Assembly (NCBI GenBank): GCA_022695795.1
Contig: MU404056.1
Span: 248,001-312,000, forward strand
Length of the DNA stretch: 64,000 bases
Origin: Biscogniauxia marginata
Lineage: Eukaryota > Ascomycota > Sordariomycetes > Xylariales > Xylariaceae
Reading direction: 5' to 3'
How positions within the stretch are numbered: position 1 is the stretch's first letter; each line of letters starts with the position of its first letter. A program made the translations under genes and the position numbers. The notes below the pieces were generated by a model. That model did not search any database, was not told the origin of the DNA, and saw nothing but the letters and a program-made list of their open reading frames with translations. Positions 22,086 to 34,069 of this stretch are shown here, one piece after another.

Positions 22086-24774
22086 TTTGCTTTTGATGGG
22101 TTTAGGTGTTGAGTTGGAAGTCTGCTGAGCGAGTGTGCAAGAGTGAAAAGTGAGGAGTTATGTATTAGAAGATGGTTGTAGTCTGCTTCGATGATGATGG
22201 CCAAAAACTCCAAGTTGTCCACGGCAGGGACTAGGTATTTATGCTGAAGGACTGTTCCTCCAACGTAGCCATCACCGCCGGTTCGAATAGTCTTTGATAG
22301 GTCCTACACACGACGTGTATTCAACAATTAGTCTGTAATGGGACGATGTAACGTCCCCCTATCCAGCATCAAGGAAAAATCCCTACGACCATATGGAAGT
22401 ATACCAATGACTTCGTAGACGCTGAGGCTCGACTACGTATTGTGGTGCTATTCAAAGTCCAAACTGGGAAGCGATCTTCCATGAAGCTATTCCCCGAAAT
22501 AGGAACGAGAGATGAATGCATAACATCACTGACCAGGGGCCCAACGTAACGCACGGCCCAATCAGTTCTCGATCGAGCGATCGAGGCGAAAGATCAACAC
22601 ACAAAATCTTGTTTAGATGCATACGTAGTGGTCTTAAGCTCGCCCAGCCCTTCACTAGTTAACTAGAGTAACTAACAATCACGAAAGGTTAAACTATAGT
22701 GATGTTGGCGGCATCACTTTGTTTGTCAGACTGTATAGCGGCGACTATCCATTGATGACGTCGGAAGCTGCTGAAATGTTATTCTTACATGTATGTTCTA
22801 TTGGCCACTGCTTTGGATTCTATGGTAGCAAACATCAGTGCAACCTTGAGTATGGCCAATTCACTACCTACTCCCTACGGCCAAGGGGTATAGACCGTAT
22901 GATTACACGATTTACTAGCTGCTTTGGTTGAATTAGCTTCTTGTACGTATTAACTACCTGTATAACCCCCGTAAGTAGAACGCCTCACAGCTTGGCGGCT
23001 GCTTAACTCTAGCTATAAGCCATTTCCACTGACTTGAGCCGCACCGATTTCATTTGACCGCTGCCGTAACTGCCATGGTCTTGCTGCACAGAGCACGTAT
23101 GGGGGATAGGTGGCACTGCATCTTACTAAGGGAAATCTCTTGGCTGATATTACGAAGCGGACCAAATCCTCCTGTTATATTGTAAATCTAGATTATATGA
23201 GACATGATCGATTTATGCCAGGGGTCATCTATTTGGCAGATAAAAGGTTGGTAGGGGTACAGAAGGGGATATACAACCCCATGCCGTCTCCCCTCGCGGG
23301 TAGTAAGCCGACTTGCCAAGGACTAATGCCGAGTATTCCGTGTAAACGGTATGCAGCCCTGAACTAGACCATGTGTCTCTTGCAGGGCGACCGATGCTAA
23401 CAGCCCTAGACCGACTACCGCTTCTCCACTCTCGCTGTATCCGAGAGGGCCGTCATCATTTCTTAATTTCGCTACCTAACAAATCGCCGGGTGCTAATTA
23501 TAGCATCTGGAAATGTGAAACGAGCTTGTCAAAGCGGGGATTATTCACGTTGACCCGAGTCCTCAAATCTTCTGGAATAATTCTAGCTGGCCAATAGCAA
23601 CACATATGCAGGTCGACCGTTGACAGTCATTGACTAGCTTCGTCAATTTACAGTGGTGTTGAACCCCTGAAAAGTCTGCCCGAGGTAAGAAAACCTATAC
23701 TATGTACAATGTGGTCTAGCTACGTATAGAAACTTGCCGGCCATTGGACACTAAAGAAGGTTCCCGGGCGGCCCCGGTTAACGTCAACGCTTGCCAGCAG
23801 GATTAGGAAAAAGTTAGCGGTAGTTGCTGTTCGGGAAATAAAATAAAGTCGACAACCCGAGATCCTGAGAAGGGGCCTTTAGGGTGGAGGGCCTTTGTAA
23901 TGGTGCATATAATCTCTGCATACCACAATTCCAAAGCCTCAGCCGTCCTGCCGTTAGACGAACATCCTTGTTCTCTTTTCCTTCGGAGGTCAAGGATTAG
24001 CTGACGTTGGAGTCGACCAACCAGAGGACTTCATTCTCCGAATATCTAAATCTTGGTGGGACCGTCCGAGAAACAAGATCGTTGTGGGGACAGTAACTCG
24101 ATCCGTGATTTAGAAAGATGTCGTTTCCCCCTGAAAGCCGGCTTCTACACTAGATCGAACTGCGGGTCACGGTACTGGTAAAGGTTTGCACCCTTGCTAG
24201 AGTCGTATCGAGCATGGCCACAGCTCATCGAATGCATTATTACATAGAATTGGGTTGCATACCACGTACATTGCAATCTGATCTACCTACACAGTAGAAG
24301 AGCCCAGCTTTAGCAGCCATTGGCTCTCCTCGATACCAACTCGAGAGCTGAATGAGACTGCTTCTTGATTCGGGCAATGGCAGATGGTGGAGTTAAGACT
24401 TCTCATCCGAAAAGATCCGGGAGCCTATGAGATGAAGCCGAGATTAAAAGAAAAGAATGTTCATTGCTTGTTGTAATACGGAATGCTTCCGTTGAAAATG
24501 CCACCTGCAAGCGGAGGGAGGGCGGGCTGCATGAGCGTTGAATCGTTACACGGCAGTCCTCAAGTCTAGAGCGAATTATGACGCGCCTTCTCCAACGATG
24601 TATGTAGATTCAGGGATTTATAGGATAGATGTAGCTGTCACCCTGACACGCAGGTGCTTGGCGATCGAGACATGTTACTAGCATCTCTACTTAGGTAACT
24701 ATTGTATGTAGGACCTATGTACTCTTAAGTCCGCTGCCCGGCAGAGGTTGCACATTATTCATCCCATCGAGCCA
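22086..24774. other. 2.7-kb gene-poor spacer
   Basis: Open frames of 60-90 codons occur on both strands (22369-23597), but none shows a domain, a signal peptide or splice partners. I see no LTR, terminal repeat or RNA gene. Confidence 0.5.
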
Positions 24775-26883
24775 TTAGTGAGTGAGAGTTTCCCTGATGC
24801 TCCGGGAATGCAACCTCGCCAGCCAAGTTTCTGCCATGAATTTTCGAATAGGCTTCCCCCAGACCATGAAGACAATTAAGAACAGGTTATTTGCCAGCAA
24901 GATTCCCCCGAATATTCCAGACATAACCACAGCGTAACCCTTCTCCGTCACCCACGTCAACACCTTGAGGCCGAGGCCGAAGCTTATAGCCTGCTTCCCA
25001 AGGTTCATAGCAATCAGCATTTCCGACGTGTTCGAGTTGTATGAGTCCACCGCATATGCAAGCGAGAAGCAGAAATAGAAGTAGGCACCCCAGTAAGACA
25101 TAGCAGCACCCACAAAGAACCACACCCAATGCAAGCCACGGTCAGCGGTGAGACCGTAGAGGACGATACCAGCTGGCCCTATTAACATGGCAGGTAATAT
25201 GACACCGAGACGCATCTCGGCTTCTCGAATCCCGTTGTTACGTTTGGTGAAGTAAGCAGCTAGGCGGTCAGATGACGATGCAAAGGGCACGGCTAGGCCA
25301 TAACCTATGACCGCAGCAATTGTGAAGAGACCTGAGCTGGTCTGCATATGCGTCAGTAATAGATGTAGTCAGCTGTTCAGGAACTTTGACTTACAACTCC
25401 CCAGTTGTATGGTGGCGATACAATTAATATGGGGAAGGTATACGAGTAAGTGAGCGCCGACAATCCAATATTGATGCCAAAGGTAGTAATAACCCAAAGC
25501 GACTGGGGTACAAGGAAATAGGTGAAGGATCGGGCCATCATGGTGAAGAAGGGTACTTCATGGTCAATTTTTCCCCATGGCTTGAGCGTCTGGACGAAGG
25601 ACTTGCGAGCTGGAATTACTGGGCTGGATCCTGAGACGCCATGCTCAGCCTCTTCGCTGCCAACCTTCTCCCCTTCGCTCGGAGGCAAGGAGGAGATGGT
25701 CACTGCGACGTTACGATTGTAGCTCGTCTCTTCCACGAACAAGAACGCGAGCACCAGCAGCGCCATGCCGAATGCGAACTCGACGTAGAAGAACAATCTC
25801 CATCCATAGCCTCCAGCCAGCATATACCCTGCCGGGAGGGAGGCGAATGTACCCAAAGATAGGCAAACTATTGTGTGTCCCGTTAGAATAGGGGCCGGTG
25901 TGTGAGGATGTGCCCACCAGGACAATTACAGTACCTACCTGTGTAATATCCGATACGCTCACCGCGTTCGTGAAGGAAGAAGATATCATTGACCAGCTGT
26001 ACGGGAAGGGCTTCGCACACACACGAACCAAAGGCGTGTATAACACGGGCAGCCATCAGCCCTGCGAACGTATTGCATCGAGACGCGCCTATCAGACCCG
26101 CACAGAACTACCGACCCGTTCAGCTCCACGTCAGATCAAAATACGTTATTTGGGGGAGCTTGGGCCATCTCTCACCGTGACCAAAGACAGTAGCATGATC
26201 GGTCGCCGACCGAACTTGAGATACAAGGGTACGAATATCAAGGACCCTTCTCCACGTCAGCACAATCGACCGCAATTACACTGGCACCTCCCTCGCCCCC
26301 CTTGCTATGCGCAGCGGGATTTAGAACCTACCGAAGCCGAAGGCCAGGTTTGGGTAGGATACGAGTTCCGAGGCCTCCGTCGGCGAGACCCCAAACTCCC
26401 CGGCCCAGATATCGATGTAAGGGGAGGGCCCGATCAGCGCGGCGTTCGCGAGGAAGGAGTAGAACGAACAGATGATGAGGATCATCGTCTTCTTGAAGTT
26501 TGACCACTGCTGTCTAGTTAGAATGACTTTCTCTTTTCAACTTTCTTTTTTCAACGGGATCGACGTGTTTTGCGCGCTCTTCGGACCTGTAGGGGGTCAT
26601 TGGGGTCCTCCGCCGGGACTGGGAACAGCGCCTGCCCATAGCCTGTATCGTCGCCCTCTGTAGAAAAGTCAATCATTAGCTTTTTTTTTTTGCTTTTTTT
26701 TTTATCGTGTTCAATTCTGCCTCGACCCAATTCGGTCATAGCCCAGGAATGTTAACAGATTGATTCCTCCCTTGACGACGTACCAGCAGCTTTCATGTTG
26801 ACTGTCCCCGGGATGTCCTCCTCGTGGGCATGACTGTGGACAAGGTGGTGTTGTCCATTATGGACGTCGGTTTTCACATTCAT
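24775..26883 (-). CDS. MFS transporter, drug:H+ antiporter-like, 7 exons
   Basis: Exons 26883-26784, 26657-26587, 26506-26332, 26246-26176, 26107-25939, 25867-25395 and 25341-24775 give 541 residues, a normal MFS length; every join keeps frame. The N-terminus (EEDIPGTVNMKA, then AEDPNDPLQWSNFKK) is typical of fungal MFS proteins related to polyamine or drug exporters. About 12 hydrophobic segments follow. The MFS signature between TM2 and TM3 is seen as VPLYLKFGRRPIM, and LVNDIFFLHERGERIGYY follows TM4. A hydrophilic central loop (EGEKVGSEEAEHGVSG) divides the two halves. The second donor (GTCCGA) is weak. Intron 1 carries two A-tracts on the coding strand (26681-26703). The substrate is not predictable from sequence; plasma-membrane export is inference. 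Confidence 0.88.
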
Positions 26884-29663
26884 GATTCGATAATTCAACT
26901 CCAATATCTCTGAATATGTGGCAGTTTGTTAACAGATTAGGAATCGTCGACTCTGCGACGCGGCGACTTTGCGATAATGGGTGGATGTTGAAGTGTTGAA
27001 GAGGCTCACATGAACCGGCGAGCAATACAACTCGTCATCTACCATCGTCCCGACGCGATCGTAAGGGGGGTGCAGTACTTATTGTTTATCTGTCACCAGC
27101 TACTCTCTCCCTTCCCCGGACGTGCCGCGGGTACCTATCCTTGCTCATCCCCGCGTCGCGACGCGGGGAAGGTCTAGAAGAGTAAGGTCGTACTAGCGTC
27201 CCGAAGCGGCAGTTAAGATCATCACGCAAAGACTTCTGAGGAGACACGGCATATCTGGGGTCGGATTTGGAGCTCAAAGTCTATTTCAACGCGAAGAAAT
27301 TGCTTCAGGTATAACACCAGCTTCGGAATCACATGCAACTGTGATGATAAACTGGGACTTATAAGAACATGTCATGCCAAGTTGTAAGAATCATATTAGC
27401 ATCGATAGCACTACATTGCATGCTTAATTAATAACTAGTACTATAATCCTGACTTCTTTTGCTCCTTGCGTCCTGCAAGAAAGTCCCTTGCAGTCGAGTA
27501 GATTGATAGCCACGCAGATAAATGCTACTGTACAATTTCCTGTACAGGCAAACGTGGTCTTTAAGTATCGGAGAATTACTAACGCCATCTGCACAGTATA
27601 CCTGGTTTAACATCAGGACATCCACTTGTTGACATGGGGGTCAAGATAACGAAAGACCTGGGCTCAATACATTCAGGTATAGATTTTGAGATAGCATAGC
27701 AAATCATTACCGGAAAAGGGTAATTATAGCTCGCTCTTCTCTTCGTCTCTAGTGAAGTGTTATACGTTTGCATGTTATGTTTCTAGGAAAGTCAGTGATA
27801 CGGGCCGATCACTTCGATGATCAACCAAAGACCATCCTCATGACTTCGAGTATTAGTATTTGTATGGACGCATATGAGCTCTTTGCACCAAGATAAGAAC
27901 ATTTCTGCTGCCGTGTAATGGAAGGGAGGGAGAAAGGGAAATGATATAATAAGATATAAATTAGGTAGGGTATAGAACAAAATGCTAGGAATGAAGTATA
28001 CATGAAAAATGAAAATGTACTTTGCGATAAAGCTTTGCGAGGTAGATGGGAGGTCTAGATAAAGGATCAGAGATACTGTTACATGTACGATATCCCTAGT
28101 AGAGTTGGTCTCTACTTCTCTTAACAGAAACAAACCACGGTGAATACGCAGAACGCTCTTTTTGCAAATATTTTTAATCGAGTCGAGTAGGACCTATATT
28201 CTCTCCTGTTAGATACGATGTAACAGTGCGTAAAGATGAAGAAATCGACTTTGCTTACGAGAACGTACAGTTTGAATCGATTTAGCATGGCACGAAACAG
28301 AGAGTGTTGTTAATTTACACAAGCCAAAAGCGCAGCTTTGGGGATAGGTAGCGTTAACAGTTGTGTCGAGTATGGCTGATCAGAGGAAAGTTGCTCCCCG
28401 TACCTAGCACGGGCTTATAGTTGTCTGGATCAGCCCCGGCTTGTATTAAACACCATCGTTTCTTTACTTTACTAAGTTCGTGTTAGTTGACCTACATACA
28501 CCTATTCATTCTGTAGCATAGAGGAGTTCTATAACAGTGGCTAGATGTGTCGTAGTAGTGCTATTTGCCTGCTTTGTTGTCACGACGCCAGAAGTCGGTA
28601 AGGGCGATAACGTAGCTGTTGCGTAGAGAGCCAGAACTATGGGTCCAGTAATAGAAAGCTGTTTTTATATCAAATCAACCTATTTCTCTCACAAGCACTC
28701 ATGCATCTCACGCTCTTGCCGCTACAAGCCTCTTGCTAACGAAGGTTGTGGGGATTAGGAACCTCTCGGAGGGCTCCCGACATAGTAGAAGAAAGACCGA
28801 AAAGTTGAGATTAAGTGATCTATCGTAGTAAATTACAGAAGGCAGTGCCGTAGCTTTGTGTCTCTAGACGACCAGCAACGACAAAGTAGGTGTTCACATA
28901 AGCCCCCGGGGGGGGATAAGGCGTTAGGGTATATCACAAAGCCTATCGAAGGCTTGACACATACAGCAAATAGGAGCAGCAGCTAGAGGTTGGCTACTGT
29001 GATAAAGGTATCGAGGGTGAGAACACTAAAAAAATATCATGGGCTGGCAAACGGGGGTGCGTATAGTTTCAAGAGGGTGGCAATCGTCAGCCTCCTAAGG
29101 GGGTGTATCTCAGCTACCTCCTATTCAGCCAGCCACACAAATATCCCCGCAACCCTATAACCGAGAGATAGCCGAAACCTGAGTTCTCTACTATATTTAG
29201 TATGGGCACAACGGTGACTAGATACTTTTCATTTGTTTTTTGAAGGGGCAATCCTTTGATGTAACAATTGCCGATGTATGTAATTTTCGGAGGAGATCAC
29301 AGGGAACAACACGGGGAAGGGCTAGGAAAATGAAAATATATTTTACACTACCACACATTGCTGGTAGTTGGTGCGATATATCCATCCAATGTATATGATG
29401 TACGAAGATTCGTAATAAATGTAATCTGAGTAGATGATTAGATATCTCTCGTTATTACTCGGTGTAACAATTGCGAAGAAGATATATTCGGTAATATACA
29501 CCTGATATATAGACCTACATCTCTCCCTCTTTTCCATACAGATCACCCCTTTTGATTTGCGTTCTGGTATTGACCACCTCTAGTATCCTACCCTTAACCG
29601 CAGCAACGACAAGGTCCTACTAGCTACTATATAAGGACAGGCGAAAGTATCTAATATCCTACC
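26884..29663. other. 2.8-kb spacer between MFS gene and solo LTR
   Basis: No gene supported. The open frames at 27086-28133 (minus) and 29343-29546 (minus) are AT-rich and featureless. The first few hundred bases are the promoter side of the transporter gene. Confidence 0.5.
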
Positions 29664-30020
29664 TGTGACGAACCTCCCTGTGTGTTCCTAGTCAGCTGAC
29701 TTCAAATCAAGAAAACCCAGTACGTACTCACCTGTGAAGGTAACAGTGGGTTGAGATTGGTTCAATTCATTCACAATGTTATGTTCGTCAGAGAGGTTTC
29801 AAGGTACTCTCACTATAGTATCAAAGAGTGACTGTAGTCTTAGATTGATAGCTGAAGAATGAATGACTAGATACACAAGGAAATTCCAATCTACTTATAC
29901 TTATTTCTCCTTTCCTTAAAACAAGTGAATCGCTAAATCGCTTTGCCAAGAGGAGCGATTCACTGATTCTCTCGTCAAACCACGTGACCAGCACGTGGTT
30001 CCATTCTGGGGTCCGTAACA
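29664..30020 (+). mobile_element. Solo LTR of a Ty3/gypsy-type retrotransposon (copy A)
   Basis: A 357-bp element begins TGTGACGAAC and ends GTCCGTAACA, so it has TG...CA ends. It is flanked by a perfect 5-bp target duplication, CTACC, at 29659-29663 and 30021-30025. It aligns by eye with the LTRs at 60386 and 63083. It has no internal region next to it, so it is a solo LTR left by recombination. Two perfect inverted repeats are visible: GTGAATCGCT...AGCGATTCAC and ACCACGTG...CACGTGGT. Unlike the two right-hand copies it shows little C-to-T/G-to-A decay. The 40-bp segment 29700-29739 is inverted relative to them. The assignment to Ty3/gypsy rests on the integrase remnant beside the related LTRs, so it is indirect. 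Confidence 0.9.
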
Positions 30021-31461
30021 CTACCTTACCTCCTTGACTCAATCAAATCCGCAAAGCCCCTACTACATTTCTCATCATTTACCTACCTACCTGGCTCCGC
30101 TCGCCTGGTTCACAGCCGCGGCAAAGACTTCCGTCATACTCGGGTCCAGTAGGAGGAAGAAGCACGACAGCAGGGAGCTAATGAAGAGGCTTGGGCCAAG
30201 GGGCGCGGCGAAGGAGGGGTTGAGGGGGAAGGGTGGTGGCGGTAACGGCAGTGATGGTATTGGGCGCGCCGCCGCCACCACTGTTGCTTCTGGTAGTTCT
30301 GATGATGCCGAAGGTGACAAATATGGCAGTGGCTGCGATGCTGATGCTGGCGGTGTCGGGAATCCAATAATGCAGCTGATCTCTCTGGAAGCGCTGCTGG
30401 GGGGCAGCATCACTACCCGAGAGATTCACTTCTGACGACGACCTAGAGGTCAACCACGCAGGGCTTCCGATAGTGCCTAGGAAAATACTATTCGTAGGGC
30501 TAGTAGAGCTTGGGGCGGCTACTATTGAGACTGACAACACGGGACTCGGAATAGACAGCTTGTTGACCCGCTTACTTAAGAGGATGCTGGGGCGCCATAG
30601 CTGAAGCACTGAGGTGGATTTCTCAGGCCCTTTTTCAGCTTGGGCACTTCAAACCCCTTCGAATATAATGCATATAAATGAGCCGGATAAGCTTGAAATC
30701 GTCTTGACTAGAGTTCAGTGGCGTTTGATACTCTACGTTTAGTAATTTGTATATCCCCATTCAACATATTTCGTACTTGAATATAGGCTATAACCTATAC
30801 TAGTAAAGTATATACACTCTTAGAATATGTGATTTTCCGGGTTTAGCCCTGGGACAAGGCGGGATTATTCATATGATACTCAGACTGGAGTGAGACTGAA
30901 TGGTTTAGACTTCATTTGAATAATAACATGAAAGGGTTCTAACACACGAAATATGTGCAGGAATGATGCAGTGTGTTAATTTGAAAGAACTCACATTCAT
31001 GGAAGAGAAAACCATGCCCAAACATCGTGTGAGTTGATATTGGTTATTCCAAATACAGGTATGAATAGCAAAGGTATGGTCTCTGCTATTGTTGGCCTGG
31101 GAATATCACAAGAGATCAGGTCTGGTATATATTTGTTAACTAAATTGGGAATTCATTTTCTAGGAGGAGACTAACTTGATTGTTGAGCGAAGGAAACGTA
31201 GACATATCATTTGGCAACCTCAAACTAGTGATATTTACTCAGGCTTATCTTCAATTGACATGGTGATCATTTATTGATTACACGGTATTAAAAAGCCTCT
31301 CGCGAAGCATCTATATAGATGTCCTAATACGTATTACCTCTAACGCCTTTGTATGAGCAAGCCCGTCTAAAATATATGAATACCAGTCTATAGCCGCCTG
31401 ATTGCACCGGGAACACGGACGCCTGTAAAATGCTATGATCATACTGATACAACCCCAATCT
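30021..31461. other. Spacer after solo LTR, with a GC-richer patch
   Basis: The patch 30060-30620 is richer in GC and open in several frames on both strands (for example plus 30034-30435 and minus 30178-30609). No frame shows domain-like content, and low-complexity Gly/Ser/Pro runs dominate. I cannot support a gene here. The rest is AT-rich with nothing seen. Confidence 0.45.
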
Positions 31462-32448
31462 TCATGGCTTTGCACTGCCTGGCGCGCTCTCCTCATCCCA
31501 GATATCCCGGGTCTCCTGCTCGACAGCTTTCATAGCGACAGCCACTTGCTCAAGCTTCGCTACGACATCCCTGACGCCCTGTTCGACCTTCCCGAAGTAT
31601 CGATCGTTTGCCTCCCTTCTGGTCCTCGCCAGAAGAATGTCGCGCTCCGTGTCCTCCTCGAGCCTGGCGCCTAGCTTCTCGCCGCCTCGCCCACTGCTTC
31701 CAGGACGTCCGCTCCCTGCCCCAATGGTACTCCTGCCTCCGTCTGTGCTATCGGCAGCTCCCCTTCCGGCACTGGCGGTGGGTATGCTAGCCCCGAGGGC
31801 CGCACCCCCCGTGGCGGCCGCAGCGATACCCCCAACTTCTCCTAGGGCGCCCTTTAGGTTGCGCACTTCGGTATCCGAGGAAACCAGCTCGCCCGCATCT
31901 TCAGCCTCGCTCCGCGCCCACGCCTGAGCCAGCGCAATCTGGGCCGCGCGCAGCTCGGCCAGCTTCCGGTCGTGGTCGGGCCCGAAGACGCGCGTGCCGC
32001 CGCTAGCGGAGACCTCAACCTCTTCTAGGGTCAGCTGCATCTCGGCCCACAAGGCGTCGGTCCTATCGGCAGTTCGCGCCGAGTCGGCGGTGTGGAGCCG
32101 CGGCAGGGCGGCGGATCGATTTCGAGGGTTCAGCATAATGCTGTTTCGCGTGGGCGCCTGGGACGGCTGTGCGGATGCGCCGCTGGGAAGCGGCGTATTG
32201 GACGTCGAGCCCACGGCGGGCGGGAACGGTGCGGGGCCTGCGGTAGACATGCCGAGGAGGGACACATGAGATGTAGTCGGTGATGGGTGCATAAATAAGC
32301 TGGGAGGAGGATCGCGAGCCGTGGAGATGCTCGGTTTGGATTTGAGATGCGACATGGCTACATTTTTGAAGAGATAGTCGGCCCGAAGAATGCGGTTAAT
32401 TTGGAATTGATTGGATATCGCGTACTGAGGAGATACCACAGGCGACAC
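31462..32448 (-). CDS. Uncharacterised fungal protein with conserved helical segments
   Basis: Intron-less frame with two plausible starts. The ATG at 32448 gives 328 residues. The ATG at 32250 (MSTAGPAPF) gives 262 residues and starts just before the part that looks conserved, so I favour the shorter form, though the longer one is listed. The middle carries RTADRTDALWAEMQLTLEEV, then GTRVFGPDHDRKLAEL and IALAQAWARSEAEDAG, all probably helical. A Gly/Ala/Ser-rich low-complexity linker follows. The C-terminus is a second helical region (DILLARTRREANDRYFGKVE, then VVAKLEQVAVAMKAVEQET), which looks like coiled coil. There is no signal peptide or membrane segment. I recall similar unassigned proteins in many ascomycetes but no function. 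It is read divergently from rps23 about 640-840 bp away. Confidence 0.75.
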   Translation of the reverse strand: MSPVVSPQYAISNQFQINRILRADYLFKNVAMSHLKSKPSISTARDPPPSLFMHPSPTTSHVSLLGMSTAGPAPFPPAVGSTSNTPLPSGASAQPSQAPTRNSIMLNPRNRSAALPRLHTADSARTADRTDALWAEMQLTLEEVEVSASGGTRVFGPDHDRKLAELRAAQIALAQAWARSEAEDAGELVSSDTEVRNLKGALGEVGGIAAAATGGAALGASIPTASAGRGAADSTDGGRSTIGAGSGRPGSSGRGGEKLGARLEEDTERDILLARTRREANDRYFGKVEQGVRDVVAKLEQVAVAMKAVEQETRDIWDEESAPGSAKP

Positions 32449-33091
32449 AATGCTGCAAAGGAAACTGCAGGAATGGACTATAGATAAGGAGAGAAGCTCA
32501 ATACCTCAGTGAGCTATTGCATACTGCATGATAATCTAGCAGGGGGGGTTATCCAGACGGGACCTCAGCGAAAGAGGTGGGCTGTGGCTGATAAAATGCT
32601 TACCCCTAGATACACAAGCCACAGGGGCTGAGGAAGCTGCCGGGCCGATATGGGGCCCATATTTCACTCATAGCCACAGACCCCACCACATTACCCATCC
32701 ACCGCCACATTTTCCATCTTCTCGGGGCACAGGGTGAAAAAACCCTTAGCAATTTTTCTCGGTCACTTCTGTGCAAAATTAACCGAGAGAACTTCAACAT
32801 CCACGAACGGAGCGACCAAGCTAGCCATCCACCCAAGCAAGACTTCACATCAATTCAGCGATACCACATCTAAGTCGGTAGGTTTATTCCCTGTTTTCGA
32901 AACCAAGCCTCGAGTCCAAAAGAGAAATAAAATTGTTCTCCGAATACAACTACCTCGACCGTCAATTTCTCCATCTACACCTCCATTACTTCCTTGTACC
33001 CGCGCAAAAAAACACACGAATTCCACCCACTCCGCCAACCAGGCAATTTTTATTATTTTACTGACACCGATATCTTCTCCCTGTAGCAATC
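32449..33091. promoter_or_regulatory. Divergent intergenic region upstream of rps23
   Basis: Shared 5' region of two divergent genes. A telobox-like AACCCTTAGC lies at 32741-32750. The 150 bp before the rps23 ATG is pyrimidine- and A-rich, as is common upstream of highly expressed fungal genes. A promoter role is inferred from position only. Confidence 0.4.
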
Positions 33092-33696
33092 ATGGGTAAA
33101 GGCAAGCCTCGTGGTCTCAACGCGGCCAGAAAACTGCGCCTCCACCGAAAGGACCAGCGCTGGGCGGATCTGGGTTACAAGAAGCGAGCTCTGGGTACCG
33201 CCTTCAAGTCGTCGCCGTTCGGTGGTTCCTCTCACGCCAAGGGCATCGTCCTCGAGAAGGTCGGTGTCGAAGCCAAGCAACCCAACTCGGCCATCCGAAA
33301 GTGTGTCCGTGTGCAACTCATCAAGAACGGCAAGAAGGTCACCGCTTTCGGTACGAAACCCCTGTTTCTCTCTTTATTTCACGATCCGTCTTTCATTACA
33401 TGGCTCGATATCTAGAAAGAAGAAAGCTGGATACTTGAAACTAGAAACCATGAAAATATTCGATCGTTCTTTTGCGGCAACTGAAAACTAGGCTAACATT
33501 ACTCTCTACTCGAATAGTTCCCAATGACGGTTGCCTAAACTTCGTTGACGAGAACGACGAAGTCCTCCTCGCTGGTTTCGGTCGTAAGGGCAAGGCCAAG
33601 GGTGATATTCCCGGTGTGCGATTCAAGGTCGTCAAGGTATCGGGTGTCGGTCTGTTGGCTCTGTGGAAGGAGAAGAAGGAGAAGCCGAGATCATAG
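33092..33696 (+). CDS. rps23: Ribosomal protein uS12 (40S subunit S23)
   Basis: Exons 33092-33350 and 33518-33696 encode 145 residues, exactly the length of yeast Rps23. The intron is 167 nt (donor GTACGA, acceptor GAATAG), and the codon across the junction becomes Val. The start [20 protein letters not shown], the internal [19 protein letters not shown], and the end [10 protein letters not shown] ... KEKKEKPRS are unmistakable for this family. The protein sits at the decoding centre of the small subunit and affects translational accuracy. The loop segment KQPNSA contains the conserved Pro that is hydroxylated in eukaryotes (family knowledge). Confidence 0.98.
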
Positions 33697-34069
33697 ATGA
33701 GATGCTTGTCATGTTCGGTCGGGGTCGAGAGAAGGACGAAAACAATAAAATTTCACTCCGTACAACGAAGTGAAAATCATTTGGGCAATGCGGAGTCGAT
33801 GTATGGCTTGTCTTTGATTTCATTCGGCATCATGAGGTACGGGCCTTAATACACATCCATAGGTGAACGAGATCCAAGAATAGAGATCCTCCGTCGCCAA
33901 ACACACACGTGGACTTAAAACATTACGCCAGAAATACCATGAATATGGAGTTGCCGGCGAGTCGGATTTCTAGCTCTAGTAGTACATGATTGCTCAAGCT
34001 ATCTATGCGATGAACTGCCGATGCTATTCCGTGGATGTGGTACACTGTCTATCGTACAACCTTACTATT
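33697..34069. other. Short convergent spacer between rps23 and coq2
   Basis: Holds the 3' flanks of two genes that point toward each other. An AATAAA-type signal (ACAATAAAATTT) lies at about 33742-33752, a plausible rps23 polyadenylation signal. Confidence 0.5.

Noticed and set aside
30034..30609. Overlapping frames on both strands downstream of the solo LTR
   Set aside because: Low-complexity Gly/Ser/Pro content in every frame and no way to choose a strand; could be a rapidly evolving gene but cannot be supported.
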